64,000 bases of DNA from Candidatus Polarisedimenticolaceae bacterium (lineage in GTDB: Bacteria; Acidobacteriota; Polarisedimenticolia; Polarisedimenticolales; DASRJG01). The stretch spans positions 52,587-116,586 of the forward strand of contig DASVAW010000129.1 of assembly GCA_036376135.1 (NCBI GenBank), given 5' to 3'. A program made the translations under genes and the position numbers. Below the pieces are notes generated by a model. It was not told where the DNA came from and did no database searches. It worked only from the letters and a program-made list of their open reading frames with translations. Of this stretch, positions 1-7,797 are shown one piece after another (positions within the stretch are counted from its first letter, which is position 1; each line of letters opens with the position of its first letter).

Positions 1-2
1 AC

Positions 3-257
3 GCCCACGAGGTCGCGACCTCCGACCTCGTGATCGCGATGGAGCAGCGCCAGGCCGATCGGATCCGCGACGCGTTCCCGGGGGCCCACGCGACGGTGAC
101 GGTGCTGCGTGCCTTCGAGACGGGGCCGGTGCCCCAGGAGGACGCCTCCGACCTGGCCGATCCCGTCGGCGAGGCGCTTCCCGCCTTCCGGGCCTGCTTC
201 AGGACGATCCGTACCTGCGTCGACCATCTCGTGCTCTCGCTCAAGCACGGAGCGTGA
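3..257 (+). CDS. Low-molecular-weight protein tyrosine phosphatase, C-terminal part (5' end outside window)
   Basis: The frame is open from the left edge and ends at the TGA at 255-257, so the start and the N-terminal CxxxxxR phosphate loop lie outside the window. What is visible matches the second half of LMW-PTP/arsenate-reductase-like enzymes: a strand and helix reading SDLVIAMEQRQADRI, then the segment with DLADPVGEALPAF, which corresponds to the family's D-x-x-DP(F/Y/V)G region carrying the general-acid aspartate. These are small cytoplasmic enzymes that dephosphorylate phosphotyrosine, often in exopolysaccharide regulation. The stop overlaps the next gene's GTG (GTGA), so the two are probably co-transcribed. 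Substrate cannot be told from this fragment. Confidence 0.75.
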   Translation, partial: AHEVATSDLVIAMEQRQADRIRDAFPGAHATVTVLRAFETGPVPQEDASDLADPVGEALPAFRACFRTIRTCVDHLVLSLKHGA

Positions 258-733
258 ACGCCGACCCCGCCCAGGCGGCCCGGTACGCCCGCGCCCTCGA
301 GCGCGCGCTCGCGCAGGCTTCGGGACGCGCGGTCGTGATGTCCCCGCGAGACTTCGCGCTCCTGTCGGGCTGGCTCGCGCGAGGCGTCCCGCTGGCTCTC
401 GTGGTCGAGCAGATCGAGCACCGCAAGGCGAAGGGAAAGGACGTGCGCTCCCTCGCCTCGATCGCGAGCGCGGTCGAGCACCAGTGGAGCGCGGTCGTCG
501 ACGGACGGGTCGGAGCGACCCGGTCCTCCGGACCCGCAGGCCCGGCGGCGCCGGCGGCCGATCCGCAAGACGACGCCACCGTGCTGGCCGAGGCCTCCTC
601 CGAGGCCGTCGCGCAGGCCGAGCGCGCCGCGGACGCCGCGCTCGCGCCCTGGCGCGCGAAGATGACGCCCGCTGCCTTCGCGAGCACCCGCCGGAGGGCG
701 ATCCTCGATCACCTGCGCGCCCGCCGCTCCTGA
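254..733 (+). CDS. Hypothetical protein, 159 aa
   Basis: I do not recognise this protein. It starts at a GTG that overlaps the stop of the phosphatase gene (GTGA), which supports translation coupling and a real gene. Residues about 30-75 look helical and mixed (SPRDFALLSGWLARGVPL, then a basic HRKAKGKD stretch). Residues about 85-115 are Ala/Pro/Asp-rich and probably disordered. The C-terminus is helical and ends basic (TRRRAILDHLRARRS). There is no signal peptide or membrane segment, so it is probably cytoplasmic. The helical start might be a small nucleic-acid- or protein-binding module, but nothing specific supports that. Confidence 0.7.
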   Translation: MNADPAQAARYARALERALAQASGRAVVMSPRDFALLSGWLARGVPLALVVEQIEHRKAKGKDVRSLASIASAVEHQWSAVVDGRVGATRSSGPAGPAAPAADPQDDATVLAEASSEAVAQAERAADAALAPWRAKMTPAAFASTRRRAILDHLRARRS

Positions 734-769
734 TAGACTTCCGCCGGTCCCTCCGCCTCGCCCCTCCAC

Positions 770-3700
770 GTGAACCCTCGAATCTCGCGGTCCGAGTTCC
801 GCCCACTCGTGGCTCCCGCTGCGGCGCTCGTCGCGGGAGCGATCGTGCCCCCCGACCTCGCGCCCCCCACGCACGCGGCGGCTCTCGCGGTGTTGGCGGC
901 GTGCATGGCGTGGCGTCGCCGTTCCAGAACGTGGGCGTGCGCGGCGGCGGGTGCCGCGGGGCTGCTGGCGGGTTCCTTCGCCTGGACCGCAGCCCTCGAT
1001 CGCGCCGAGGTCCTGCCGCCCCCGGCGACAGGCGACGACCGCCACCTGGAGGGAACCGTGCGACGGGCGCCGGAGCGTGACCGCGACGGGGACCTCCGCC
1101 TCACGATCGACGTCGACGGGCTTCGCGTGGCGCTGCGGGTCGCCCCCGGAAGCGACGCCTCCGCCCGGGAGTCGGTCCTCGCGTTGCGCGCGAGCGACCG
1201 GGTGAGGGTCTTCGCGCGCGTCCGGGCACCGCGCACGCGCCAGGCGCGCCTGGAGATGCTCGCGCGCGGGATCGACGCCTCCGCGACGGTGAAGCACCCG
1301 CGGCTCGTGGAACGACTCGCGACCGGCTCCGGGGTACGGCGCACCCTCGACCGCGCGCTCGTCGGCCTGAGGCACAGGCTCGACCGGGCGGTCGGGGAGC
1401 GGCGCCGCGACCTGCTCGGAGCGATGCTCCTCGGGGACCGGGCCGCCCTCGATCCCGACGACGCCCGGACGCTCCGGGCCGCGGGCCTCTACCACCTCAT
1501 CGCGATCAGCGGGCTCAACGTGGGGATCGCGGTGTTCGCCGCCCTCGCCGCAGCGCGACGACTCGGAGCCGGACCGCGGCTGCTCGCGCTGGCGGCGGTC
1601 GCCGTCCTCCCCGCGTTCGCCGTTCTCGTGGGCGGGGACGCCCCGGTCGTGCGGGCGTGCCTGGCCGCGGCGATCGCGGTCGTCGGGAGGGCGATCGGGC
1701 GCGACGGCGATCCGCTGAACACGCTCGCGCTCGCGGCGATGGTTCTCGTCGCATGGGACCCCGCCGGCGCGAGGCACCCGGGCTTCCAGCTCACCTTCGC
1801 GGCGACGGCGGGGATCCTCGCCTTCTCCGCGCCGATCGCCCGGAAGCTCCCGTGGACCCCCTGGCTCGCGACGTCCGTCGCCGTCTCGGCGGCGGCGTAC
1901 GTGACGACCGCGCCGGTCCTCGCCGTCCGATTCGGCACGCTCGCCCCCGTCGCCCTCCTCGCGAATCTCGCCGCCGCACCGATCTGCGCGGCGGTCCTCC
2001 TGTTCGGATCGGCGGCGATGCTCGTCCCCGCGGCCGGGTCCCTCGCGGCGGGGAGCGTGGACGCGATGCTGGGGATCGCGAGGGTCGCGGCGGCGGCGCC
2101 CTTCGCGTCGATGCGCGTGCCGCCCCCGTCGTGGCTGCTGCTCGGGAGCTACGTCGCGACCCTCGCCGCCGCCGCGCGCCGGGGCCGCCCGGTTCCCGTG
2201 GCGACCTTCCTGCTCGTCGCGCTCGCGCTGCACGTGGGCGCTCCGCCCCCTCCCGAGACGCGGCCGACGACCGTCGCCGTCCTCGACGTCGGTCAGGGTC
2301 AATCGGTTGCGGTCGTCGGACCCGGCGGGAGGTGCGCGCTCGTCGACGGCGGAGGAAGCTCGGGGGGCCGTTTCGACGCGGGGGCGCGGATCGTCGCGCC
2401 GTGGCTTCTCGCCTCCGGATGCCGCCGCCTCGACGCCGTGGTCCTGACGCACGGCCACGACGACCACGCCGGGGGGCTCCCGTCCCTGTTGCGCGAGTTC
2501 GACGTCGGCACGTTGTGGCTCCCCGCCGGAGCGTTCGGGGAGGAGGCCGTGCGGGAGGTCGCCTCGATCGCGCGCGAGCGGGGATTCGCGGTGGGGCTCG
2601 CGGAGCGCGGCGCGGCGTTCGGTGCCGCCGGCTCGCGCCTGACGATTCTCCACCCCCTCCGCGAGGACGCGCGACTTCCGATCAACGATCGCGGCGCCGC
2701 GGTCCGGATCGACACGCCGTCCGGCGGCGCCGCCTTCGTTCCCGGAGACCTCGAGGGCGAGGGCGAGCGCAGGCTGGTGGAGCGCGGCGCCGGCGGCGCG
2801 GTCGATCTCCTCGTCGCCTCGCACCACGGCGCCGCGCGCTCGAGCACGGGGGCGTTCCTCGAGGCCCTCGCACCGCGATGGGTCGCGGTTTCCTCGGGGG
2901 CGGGGAACCGTTTCGGCCACCCGGCTCCGGCGACGCTCGAGCGGCTGCGCCGGCGCCGCGCCGTCGTCTTCCGCACCGACCGCGAGGGGACCGTGCGATT
3001 CGTGGACGGGGAGGGGGGGTTACTCCACGAAGCGGATCGGCACCGGCATGAACGTCAGCGCGAAGATCAGGGCGAGCACGGCGACGATCGCGAGGCGTCC
3101 CGTACCGAGCCGCTCGTGTTCGTCGAGCAGGCGCGGGTGACGGTCCCGGAGGAACAACAGGATCGCGAGCCACACCGCGTACGAAGGGAAGCTGCGCGTC
3201 GACCACGCCTGCCACGCGACGAGTCCCGACAGGATCGCGAGCGTGGCCCAGGAGACGACGCGGTGCGCCCGGCGGGAGACGGCGTACACCGCGTGCCCCG
3301 CGTCGAGCTGGCCGACGGGGAAGAGGTTCATCGACGTGACGAGCATGCCGACCCAGCCGGCCATGTAGACCGGTCCGACCAGGAGGTCGGTGTCGCCGTG
3401 GATCGGCAGCGCGAAGCCGATCGACAGCCACGGGTCCCCGAAGAACAACCCGCCCCCGGGGAACGACTCCACGGGGCGCGCTTCCCGGATCCCGAAGAAC
3501 ACCGTCGGGAGCGCCACGAGGAATCCCGCGATGGGGCCGGCGGCGGCGACGTCGAGGAGCGCGCGCCGATGGGGGATGATCCCCCGGATCCGGATCACCG
3601 CGCCGAAGGTCCCGATCGGAGGGACGCTCGGGATGAACAGCGGCAACGTCACGGGGATCCTGTAGTAGCGGCAGGCGAGATAGTGGCCGAACTCGTGCGC

Positions 3701-3946
3701 GGTGAGGATCAGCATCAGGGGGACGGCGTAGGAGAGTCCGTCGGCGAGGACGGCGGGGGAGAACAGATGCGCCGCGCCGAACTTGCCGGCGGCGAGCAGG
3801 TCGAGGTTCCCCGCCCAGAACCAGCTCCCCGAGATCAGGGTCGTGAAGCAAGTGACGACGAACAAGAAAACCCGGAGGCGAACGCGCTCCGGCGGGGGAG
3901 TCCAGACGTATTCGGGGAGGCCGGAAGCCATCGAACCGCAGTATAG
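770..3946 (+). CDS. comEC: ComEC/Rec2 DNA-uptake channel protein; open frame continues through an antisense extension
   Basis: ComEC forms the inner-membrane channel for single-stranded DNA during natural transformation. From the GTG at 770, residues about 10-180 carry membrane segments and a DUF4131-like soluble domain. Residues about 210-490 form the polytopic Competence domain, with LYHLIAISGLNVG matching its signature. From about residue 500 there is a metallo-beta-lactamase domain with THGHDDH (H561, H563, D565, H566). Recognisable ComEC sequence ends near base 3015, about 750 residues, the usual family length. The frame stays open for another 310 codons to 3946, entirely antisense to the protease gene at 3020-3931; that tail is Arg/Glu/His-rich and looks like a shadow translation. 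A G7 run at 3013-3019 sits at the junction. One extra G would end the protein at 3051. Confidence 0.85.
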   Translation: MNPRISRSEFRPLVAPAAALVAGAIVPPDLAPPTHAAALAVLAACMAWRRRSRTWACAAAGAAGLLAGSFAWTAALDRAEVLPPPATGDDRHLEGTVRRAPERDRDGDLRLTIDVDGLRVALRVAPGSDASARESVLALRASDRVRVFARVRAPRTRQARLEMLARGIDASATVKHPRLVERLATGSGVRRTLDRALVGLRHRLDRAVGERRRDLLGAMLLGDRAALDPDDARTLRAAGLYHLIAISGLNVGIAVFAALAAARRLGAGPRLLALAAVAVLPAFAVLVGGDAPVVRACLAAAIAVVGRAIGRDGDPLNTLALAAMVLVAWDPAGARHPGFQLTFAATAGILAFSAPIARKLPWTPWLATSVAVSAAAYVTTAPVLAVRFGTLAPVALLANLAAAPICAAVLLFGSAAMLVPAAGSLAAGSVDAMLGIARVAAAAPFASMRVPPPSWLLLGSYVATLAAAARRGRPVPVATFLLVALALHVGAPPPPETRPTTVAVLDVGQGQSVAVVGPGGRCALVDGGGSSGGRFDAGARIVAPWLLASGCRRLDAVVLTHGHDDHAGGLPSLLREFDVGTLWLPAGAFGEEAVREVASIARERGFAVGLAERGAAFGAAGSRLTILHPLREDARLPINDRGAAVRIDTPSGGAAFVPGDLEGEGERRLVERGAGGAVDLLVASHHGAARSSTGAFLEALAPRWVAVSSGAGNRFGHPAPATLERLRRRRAVVFRTDREGTVRFVDGEGGLLHEADRHRHERQREDQGEHGDDREASRTEPLVFVEQARVTVPEEQQDREPHRVRREAARRPRLPRDESRQDRERGPGDDAVRPAGDGVHRVPRVELADGEEVHRRDEHADPAGHVDRSDQEVGVAVDRQREADRQPRVPEEQPAPGERLHGARFPDPEEHRRERHEESRDGAGGGDVEERAPMGDDPPDPDHRAEGPDRRDARDEQRQRHGDPVVAAGEIVAELVRGEDQHQGDGVGESVGEDGGGEQMRRAELAGGEQVEVPRPEPAPRDQGREASDDEQENPEANALRRGSPDVFGEAGSHRTAV
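3020..3931 (-). CDS. Site-2-type (M50) membrane metalloprotease
   Basis: This 303-residue polytopic membrane protein has the zinc site HEFGH (H79, E80, H83) inside a hydrophobic segment, followed by GxxxG-like loops. The second motif NLFPVGQLDAGH (202-213, D210) supplies the third zinc ligand, the NxxPxxxLD signature of M50 site-2 proteases. Such enzymes cut transmembrane segments or act as membrane-bound peptidases; there is no PDZ domain here, so it is closer to the small FtsH/RseP-unrelated M50 group. It faces comEC tail to tail, and its stop at 3020 touches the end of recognisable comEC. A TATACT box lies 8 bases before the ATG, with no obvious ribosome binding site, so the transcript may be leaderless. 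Confidence 0.9.
   Translation of the reverse strand: MASGLPEYVWTPPPERVRLRVFLFVVTCFTTLISGSWFWAGNLDLLAAGKFGAAHLFSPAVLADGLSYAVPLMLILTAHEFGHYLACRYYRIPVTLPLFIPSVPPIGTFGAVIRIRGIIPHRRALLDVAAAGPIAGFLVALPTVFFGIREARPVESFPGGGLFFGDPWLSIGFALPIHGDTDLLVGPVYMAGWVGMLVTSMNLFPVGQLDAGHAVYAVSRRAHRVVSWATLAILSGLVAWQAWSTRSFPSYAVWLAILLFLRDRHPRLLDEHERLGTGRLAIVAVLALIFALTFMPVPIRFVE
3940..3945 (-). promoter_or_regulatory. -10 box of the M50 protease gene
   Basis: On the minus strand the sequence reads TATACT, five of six matches to the sigma-70 -10 consensus. Only 8 bases separate it from the ATG at 3931. No convincing -35 hexamer is seen. The distance would place the transcript start at or next to the start codon. Confidence 0.4.
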
Positions 3947-4093
3947 ACACCCCGTGATGTCCCACGGAAAGGACGCCGCGGCGACTGCGCCGGAGGACGG
4001 TGACGCGGGAACCGCGCGGCATCATGGGCTGGCGGAGCGGTACACGAATTGCAACAGTGTGTCTCGGGATTCCGCCCCGAACCGGAGGCCGCC

Positions 4094-5122
4094 ATGAAGA
4101 ACTCCATCCCGCGTCGCCTCGCGCTCCTCCTCCTCGGGACCGGCCTCGCACTCGCCCCGTTCGCCGCCGAAGCGGCGGGGAGGGTCGCCACGCGCGGCGG
4201 GGGGCACGGTGGGGGTGGCGGTGCCCGGGTCTCCGGCGCCCGAACCACCGCGGCCGCCCCCCGAGCTTCCGGCCAGGCGACGCGGGCCACCGCCCCTCGC
4301 GGCGGCAGGCAGACCGCGTCGGGAACGGCCACCTACGGTTATCACTACGGCCACGGCCACGGCGGTTACTACTACCCCGGCTATTACCCTGGTTACGGCT
4401 GGTGGGGATACCCCTACTACTACGACGACTTCTGGTGGGGCTACGGCCCGTCGTGGAGCGTCGGATTCAGCGTGGGCTGGCCGTACTGGGGGTACGGCGG
4501 TTATTGGGGCGCGCCCTACTACGCTTACCCCTACGTCGAGGCTCCGCCCGCCGAGGGGGTCGGCCCCGCGGGCATCGAGATCGACGTCACCCCCCGCAAC
4601 GCGCGCGTGATCCTGAACGGGGAGGACGTCGGCCGCGTGAAGGACTACGACGGGCGATGGGACCATCTCCGCGTCGGCGGCGGGCGCCAGGTCCTCGAGA
4701 TCCGCGCCGACGGATTCAAGACCTTGCGCGTGGTCGTCGACGCGCGCCCCGGGAGCGCCTATCGCCTCGACTACACCCTCGAGAAAGGGGAGGGGATCGA
4801 CCCGCGCTCGCAGGATCCCGCGACGATGCCGCCCGCGCAGGCGCAGACGGCCGCGCCCGCCGAGCTCGTCGCCCCCAGCGCGCGCCTGGAGAAGGGGTTC
4901 CTTCGACTGGCCGTGACCCCCGCGGACGCCGCGATCTACCTCGACGGCGAGTACTTCGCCCGGGGGGACGAAGTGGCGCGCCTTCGCGGGGCGATTCCGC
5001 TCGCGATCGGCGAGCACCGGATCGAGGTGGTGCGCCCCGGGTTCGCAAGCCGCGCGGTCGTGGTCCAGGTGGATCGCGGGGCGACCGCGACGGCCTCGGT
5101 CGAGTTGTCGCCGGGGCAGTGA
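4094..5122 (+). CDS. Secreted PEGA-domain protein with Tyr/Gly-rich linker
   Basis: The ATG at 4094 is preceded by GGAGG at 4084-4088 and begins a clean signal peptide (basic NSIPRR, a leucine-rich core, then AAEAAG). An upstream in-frame start at 4049 would spoil that signal peptide. Residues about 30-80 are Gly/Ala/Thr-rich. Residues about 80-150 are remarkably rich in Tyr, Gly and Trp (for example YYYPGYYPGYGWWGYPYYY). Two PEGA-like beta domains follow: one near 160-230 (IEIDVTPRNARVILNGEDVG) and one near 265-340 (LRLAVTPADAAIYLDGEYF). PEGA domains are extracytoplasmic modules often found on envelope proteins. Function is unknown; the aromatic linker suggests an aggregation-prone or surface-associated protein. 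Confidence 0.85.
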   Translation: MKNSIPRRLALLLLGTGLALAPFAAEAAGRVATRGGGHGGGGGARVSGARTTAAAPRASGQATRATAPRGGRQTASGTATYGYHYGHGHGGYYYPGYYPGYGWWGYPYYYDDFWWGYGPSWSVGFSVGWPYWGYGGYWGAPYYAYPYVEAPPAEGVGPAGIEIDVTPRNARVILNGEDVGRVKDYDGRWDHLRVGGGRQVLEIRADGFKTLRVVVDARPGSAYRLDYTLEKGEGIDPRSQDPATMPPAQAQTAAPAELVAPSARLEKGFLRLAVTPADAAIYLDGEYFARGDEVARLRGAIPLAIGEHRIEVVRPGFASRAVVVQVDRGATATASVELSPGQ

Positions 5123-5125
5123 CGC

Positions 5126-5395
5126 TCAGGTCAGGTTGCGGAGGTTCTTGCCGGGCTTGAAGCGGATCGTTTTCCCCGGAGGGATCTTCACCTCGCGCCC
5201 GGTGCGCGGATTGCGACCGATCCCTTTCTTGCGCGGCTTGACCTGGAAGACCCCGAACCCGCGCAGTTCGATGCGCTCCCCCTGCCGCATCGCCACCTTC
5301 ATCGCCTCGAAGACCGCTTCCACGGCTTCGATCGCCTTCACCTTGGTGATGGCGGCGTCCTCGGCGACCTTGTTGATGATGTCGGCCTTGATCAT
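5126..5395 (-). CDS. HU family DNA-binding protein
   Basis: This is a full-length 89-residue histone-like protein of the HU/IHF family. It has the N-terminal helical dimerisation part, the GFGVFQVKPRKKG turn into the DNA-binding arm, and the conserved GRNPRTGREVKIPPGKTI stretch with the intercalating proline. The C-terminus has the usual FKPGKNLR. The ATG is preceded by GGGAG about 9 bases upstream. It is transcribed away from der behind its own promoter and ends 3 bases from the convergent PEGA gene. A second, IHF-like family member is encoded at 16682. Confidence 0.95.
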   Translation of the reverse strand: MIKADIINKVAEDAAITKVKAIEAVEAVFEAMKVAMRQGERIELRGFGVFQVKPRKKGIGRNPRTGREVKIPPGKTIRFKPGKNLRNLT

Positions 5396-5422
5396 CCCGA
5401 ACTCCCGGCGAGAAGGGCGCCC

Positions 5423-5451
5423 AGTTTAGGGAGCCTCCGCGGGGCCGTCAA
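5423..5451 (-). promoter_or_regulatory. Sigma-70-type promoter of the HU gene
   Basis: On the minus strand TTGACG (5451-5446) is followed after 17 bases by TAAACT (5428-5423). Spacing and hexamers are close to the housekeeping consensus, and the element sits about 28 bases before the HU start codon. Confidence 0.65.
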
Positions 5452-5515
5452 GGGCGATCGAGCCGTAAACCTCACGACGATGGGCACTTAGGGAGCGTGT
5501 GTTAGGGTGGCGCGC

Positions 5516-6850
5516 ATGGCGTCACCCCCTCTCGTGGCGATCGTGGGGGCTCCGAACGTGGGGAAGAGCACGCTCTTCAACCGTCTCGTGGGCCACCGCA
5601 AGGCCATCGTGACCGACGAGCCGGGCGTGACCCGCGATCGCCTCTACGGGCTCGTCCGAAAGGACCGGGCCCATTTCCGACTCGTCGACACCGGGGGGCT
5701 GACTCCCGCGACCGAGGCCCCGTTCGCCCGGGAAATCGAGAAACAGGCCGAAGCCGCCCTCGCCGAGGCGGCGCTGATCCTCTTCGTCGCCGACACCCGC
5801 GCGGGGCTCACCTCCGTCGACCGGGAGGTCGCCGGGTGGCTCAGGCGGCGCGGAGCGTCGGTGATCCTCGTCGGCACCAAGGTCGAAAGCCCCGCGGTCG
5901 AGCTCGCCGCCGCGGAGCTTCACGAGCTGGGACTGGGGGAGCCCGTCCTCATCTCGGCGGAGCACGGCCTGGGGATCGACGCGCTCCTCGAGGCGATCGG
6001 CGCGCGCATCGACACGAGCGAGGTCGAAGTCCCGGAGGCCGAAGCGCCCGAGATCCGTCTCGCGATCGTCGGCAGGCCGAACGTCGGAAAATCCTCGCTG
6101 GTGAACCGGATGCTCGGCGAGGAGCGGGTCGTCGTCAGCGACGTTCCGGGAACCACGCGCGACGCGATCGACACCGCCTTCGAGCGCGACGGGCGCCGGT
6201 ACGTACTCGTCGACACCGCGGGGCTGAGACGGCGCGGCCGCGTGCGCGAGACCGCCGAGACGCTCTCGGTCGTGATCGCGCGCCGCGCGATCGACCGGGC
6301 CCACGTCGTGGCGCTCGTGCTCGACGGCACGCAGAGCGTCGCCGCGCAGGACGCACACATCGCCGGCGACGTGCGCGACGCCGGGAAGCCCTTCCTCGTC
6401 GTCGTGAACAAGTGGGACGTCGTGGAGGACCGCGAGGCCCGGGCCAAGGCGTGGGAGGCCGAGGTCCGCGATCGCCTGCGTTTCGCGAAGGAAGTCCCCG
6501 TGATCTTCGTCAGCGCGCGGACGGGCCAGCGCGTCGGTCGCGTCCTCGAGGAGGTCGACGCCCTTTACGCGGCGGCGGGAATCCGCGTCCCCACGCCGGA
6601 GCTGAACCGTTGGCTGCAGCAGGTCGCGGACGACGAGCGGGCCCGCCCCGCGCGAGGCCGCAGCGTGCGTCTTCGCTACGCGACGCAGACCGGCGTGCAC
6701 CCCCCGCGATTCGTCCTGTTCTGCAACGACGCGCGCTTCGTCCACTTCTCGTTGCGTCGCCACCTCGAGAACAGTCTGCGAGAACGGTTCGGCTTCGGCG
6801 CGTCGCCGATCCAGATCACCTTCCGCAGTCGCGAGGGCCGTCCGCGTTGA
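5516..6850 (+). CDS. der: Ribosome-assembly GTPase Der (EngA), degenerate first G4 motif
   Basis: Der has two tandem GTPase domains and a C-terminal KH-like domain and is needed for 50S ribosome assembly. Domain 1 shows GAPNVGKST (11-19), DEPGVTRD and DTGG; domain 2 shows GRPNVGKSS (186-194), DVPGTTRD, DTAG and NKWD (298-301). The KH-like domain fills about 350-444. In domain 1 the guanine-specificity motif NKxD is replaced by TKVE (121-124), which is unusual. I chose the ATG at 5516 because it follows AGGGTGG; an in-frame GTG lies 9 bases upstream. The stop overlaps the yihY-like gene (TTGA). Confidence 0.95.
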   Translation: MASPPLVAIVGAPNVGKSTLFNRLVGHRKAIVTDEPGVTRDRLYGLVRKDRAHFRLVDTGGLTPATEAPFAREIEKQAEAALAEAALILFVADTRAGLTSVDREVAGWLRRRGASVILVGTKVESPAVELAAAELHELGLGEPVLISAEHGLGIDALLEAIGARIDTSEVEVPEAEAPEIRLAIVGRPNVGKSSLVNRMLGEERVVVSDVPGTTRDAIDTAFERDGRRYVLVDTAGLRRRGRVRETAETLSVVIARRAIDRAHVVALVLDGTQSVAAQDAHIAGDVRDAGKPFLVVVNKWDVVEDREARAKAWEAEVRDRLRFAKEVPVIFVSARTGQRVGRVLEEVDALYAAAGIRVPTPELNRWLQQVADDERARPARGRSVRLRYATQTGVHPPRFVLFCNDARFVHFSLRRHLENSLRERFGFGASPIQITFRSREGRPR

Positions 6851-7695
6851 AGATCCTCCGCCGCGCCGTCCGCATCGCGTGGCAGTCGTGGCGCCACTTC
6901 CAGGCGGATCACGCGATGCAGCACGCGGCCGCCGTCGCCTATTACTCGCTGCTCTCCCTCGCGCCGGGGCTGTACCTGTTCTTCCGCGTCCTGAGGGGGC
7001 TGTGGCCCGAGACGTCGATCGAGGGAATCGACACGGCCCTCGAGCCGTACCTTCCGGGGGAGGCCGGCGCGGTGCTGCGCAGCCTCACCGGCGATCTGCC
7101 CCACGGCAAGGGGTTCGTCGCGATCGCGGTGCCCGGTCTCCTGTGGCTGGCGAGCGCCGCGTTCGGCTCTCTCGAGGTGTCGATCAACGTCGCCTTCGCC
7201 ACCGCTCCGCGTCGCCGCTACTGGCTTTCGAAGCTCAAGTCCGTCGCCGGCGTCTCCTTCCTCGCGATCGTGCTGATCGTCACCCTGCTCGTGCACGAGG
7301 CGATCACGCAGCTGGCCGCCTACGACGGGGCCCTCAAGCCCCCCTTCTCGCTCGCACCGACGGCCGCGTGGGTCTCGTACGTCGTCGTCCTCGTCGTGAC
7401 CTTCGCGACGTTCGCCGTGCTCTACAAGGCGCTTCCCCGGGGGCGGGTCGAGTGGACGGCCGCCGCGGCGGGCGGGGGAGCGACGCTCCTCCTGTGGGAG
7501 GTAGCCCGGCATGTGTGGGGCGGGCTGCTCGCCCATTCCCCGACGTTCGGGATGTTCACCGGGACCCTTGCCGCCGTCGTGGCCTTCCTCCTCTGGATCT
7601 TCACCGCGGTCGCGATCACCCTCTACGGCGCGGAGGTCGCCGCGATCCTGAACGGGAATCGGTCCGAAGCGGGGGACCCAACCCGACGGGCCTGA
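6847..7695 (+). CDS. YihY/BrkB family inner-membrane protein
   Basis: The gene starts at a TTG that overlaps the der stop (TTGA at 6847-6850), so the two are coupled. The 282-residue product has about six membrane segments. It carries the family's N-terminal DHAMQHAAAVAYYSLLSLAPGL segment (shown shortened: AAAVAYYSLLSLAPGL) and the C-terminal TLAAVVAFLLWIFTAVAITLYGAE region followed by a short hydrophilic tail; the second motif is best read as AFLLWIFTAVAITLYGAE. The YihY (formerly 'RNase BN') family has no settled biochemical role; a transporter or flippase-like function has been suggested. Nothing in the sequence points to a specific substrate. Confidence 0.9.
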   Translation: MKILRRAVRIAWQSWRHFQADHAMQHAAAVAYYSLLSLAPGLYLFFRVLRGLWPETSIEGIDTALEPYLPGEAGAVLRSLTGDLPHGKGFVAIAVPGLLWLASAAFGSLEVSINVAFATAPRRRYWLSKLKSVAGVSFLAIVLIVTLLVHEAITQLAAYDGALKPPFSLAPTAAWVSYVVVLVVTFATFAVLYKALPRGRVEWTAAAAGGGATLLLWEVARHVWGGLLAHSPTFGMFTGTLAAVVAFLLWIFTAVAITLYGAEVAAILNGNRSEAGDPTRRA

Positions 7696-7709
7696 GTTTC
7701 GGCCTTTTC

Positions 7710-7738
7710 TTGACGCTCCCGGAGGCCGGGACTATGTT
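7710..7738 (+). promoter_or_regulatory. Promoter of the mglA-like gene
   Basis: TTGACG at 7710-7715 and TATGTT at 7733-7738 are separated by 17 bases. The element follows the yihY-like stop at once and leads into a leader of about 55 bases with AAAGGGG at 7782-7788 before the ATG at 7798. Confidence 0.6.
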
Positions 7739-7797
7739 CGGCGCCGGTCGCGCAACGGGGCGGTTGCCAGGTCGCGCCCGGAAAGGGGTCGCCTTCG

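Noticed and set aside
5426..5507. Three TTAGGG hexamers within about 80 bases upstream of der
   Set aside because: Spacing is irregular, and the copies overlap the HU promoter and the der start region. Chance is sufficient; no repeat array is present.
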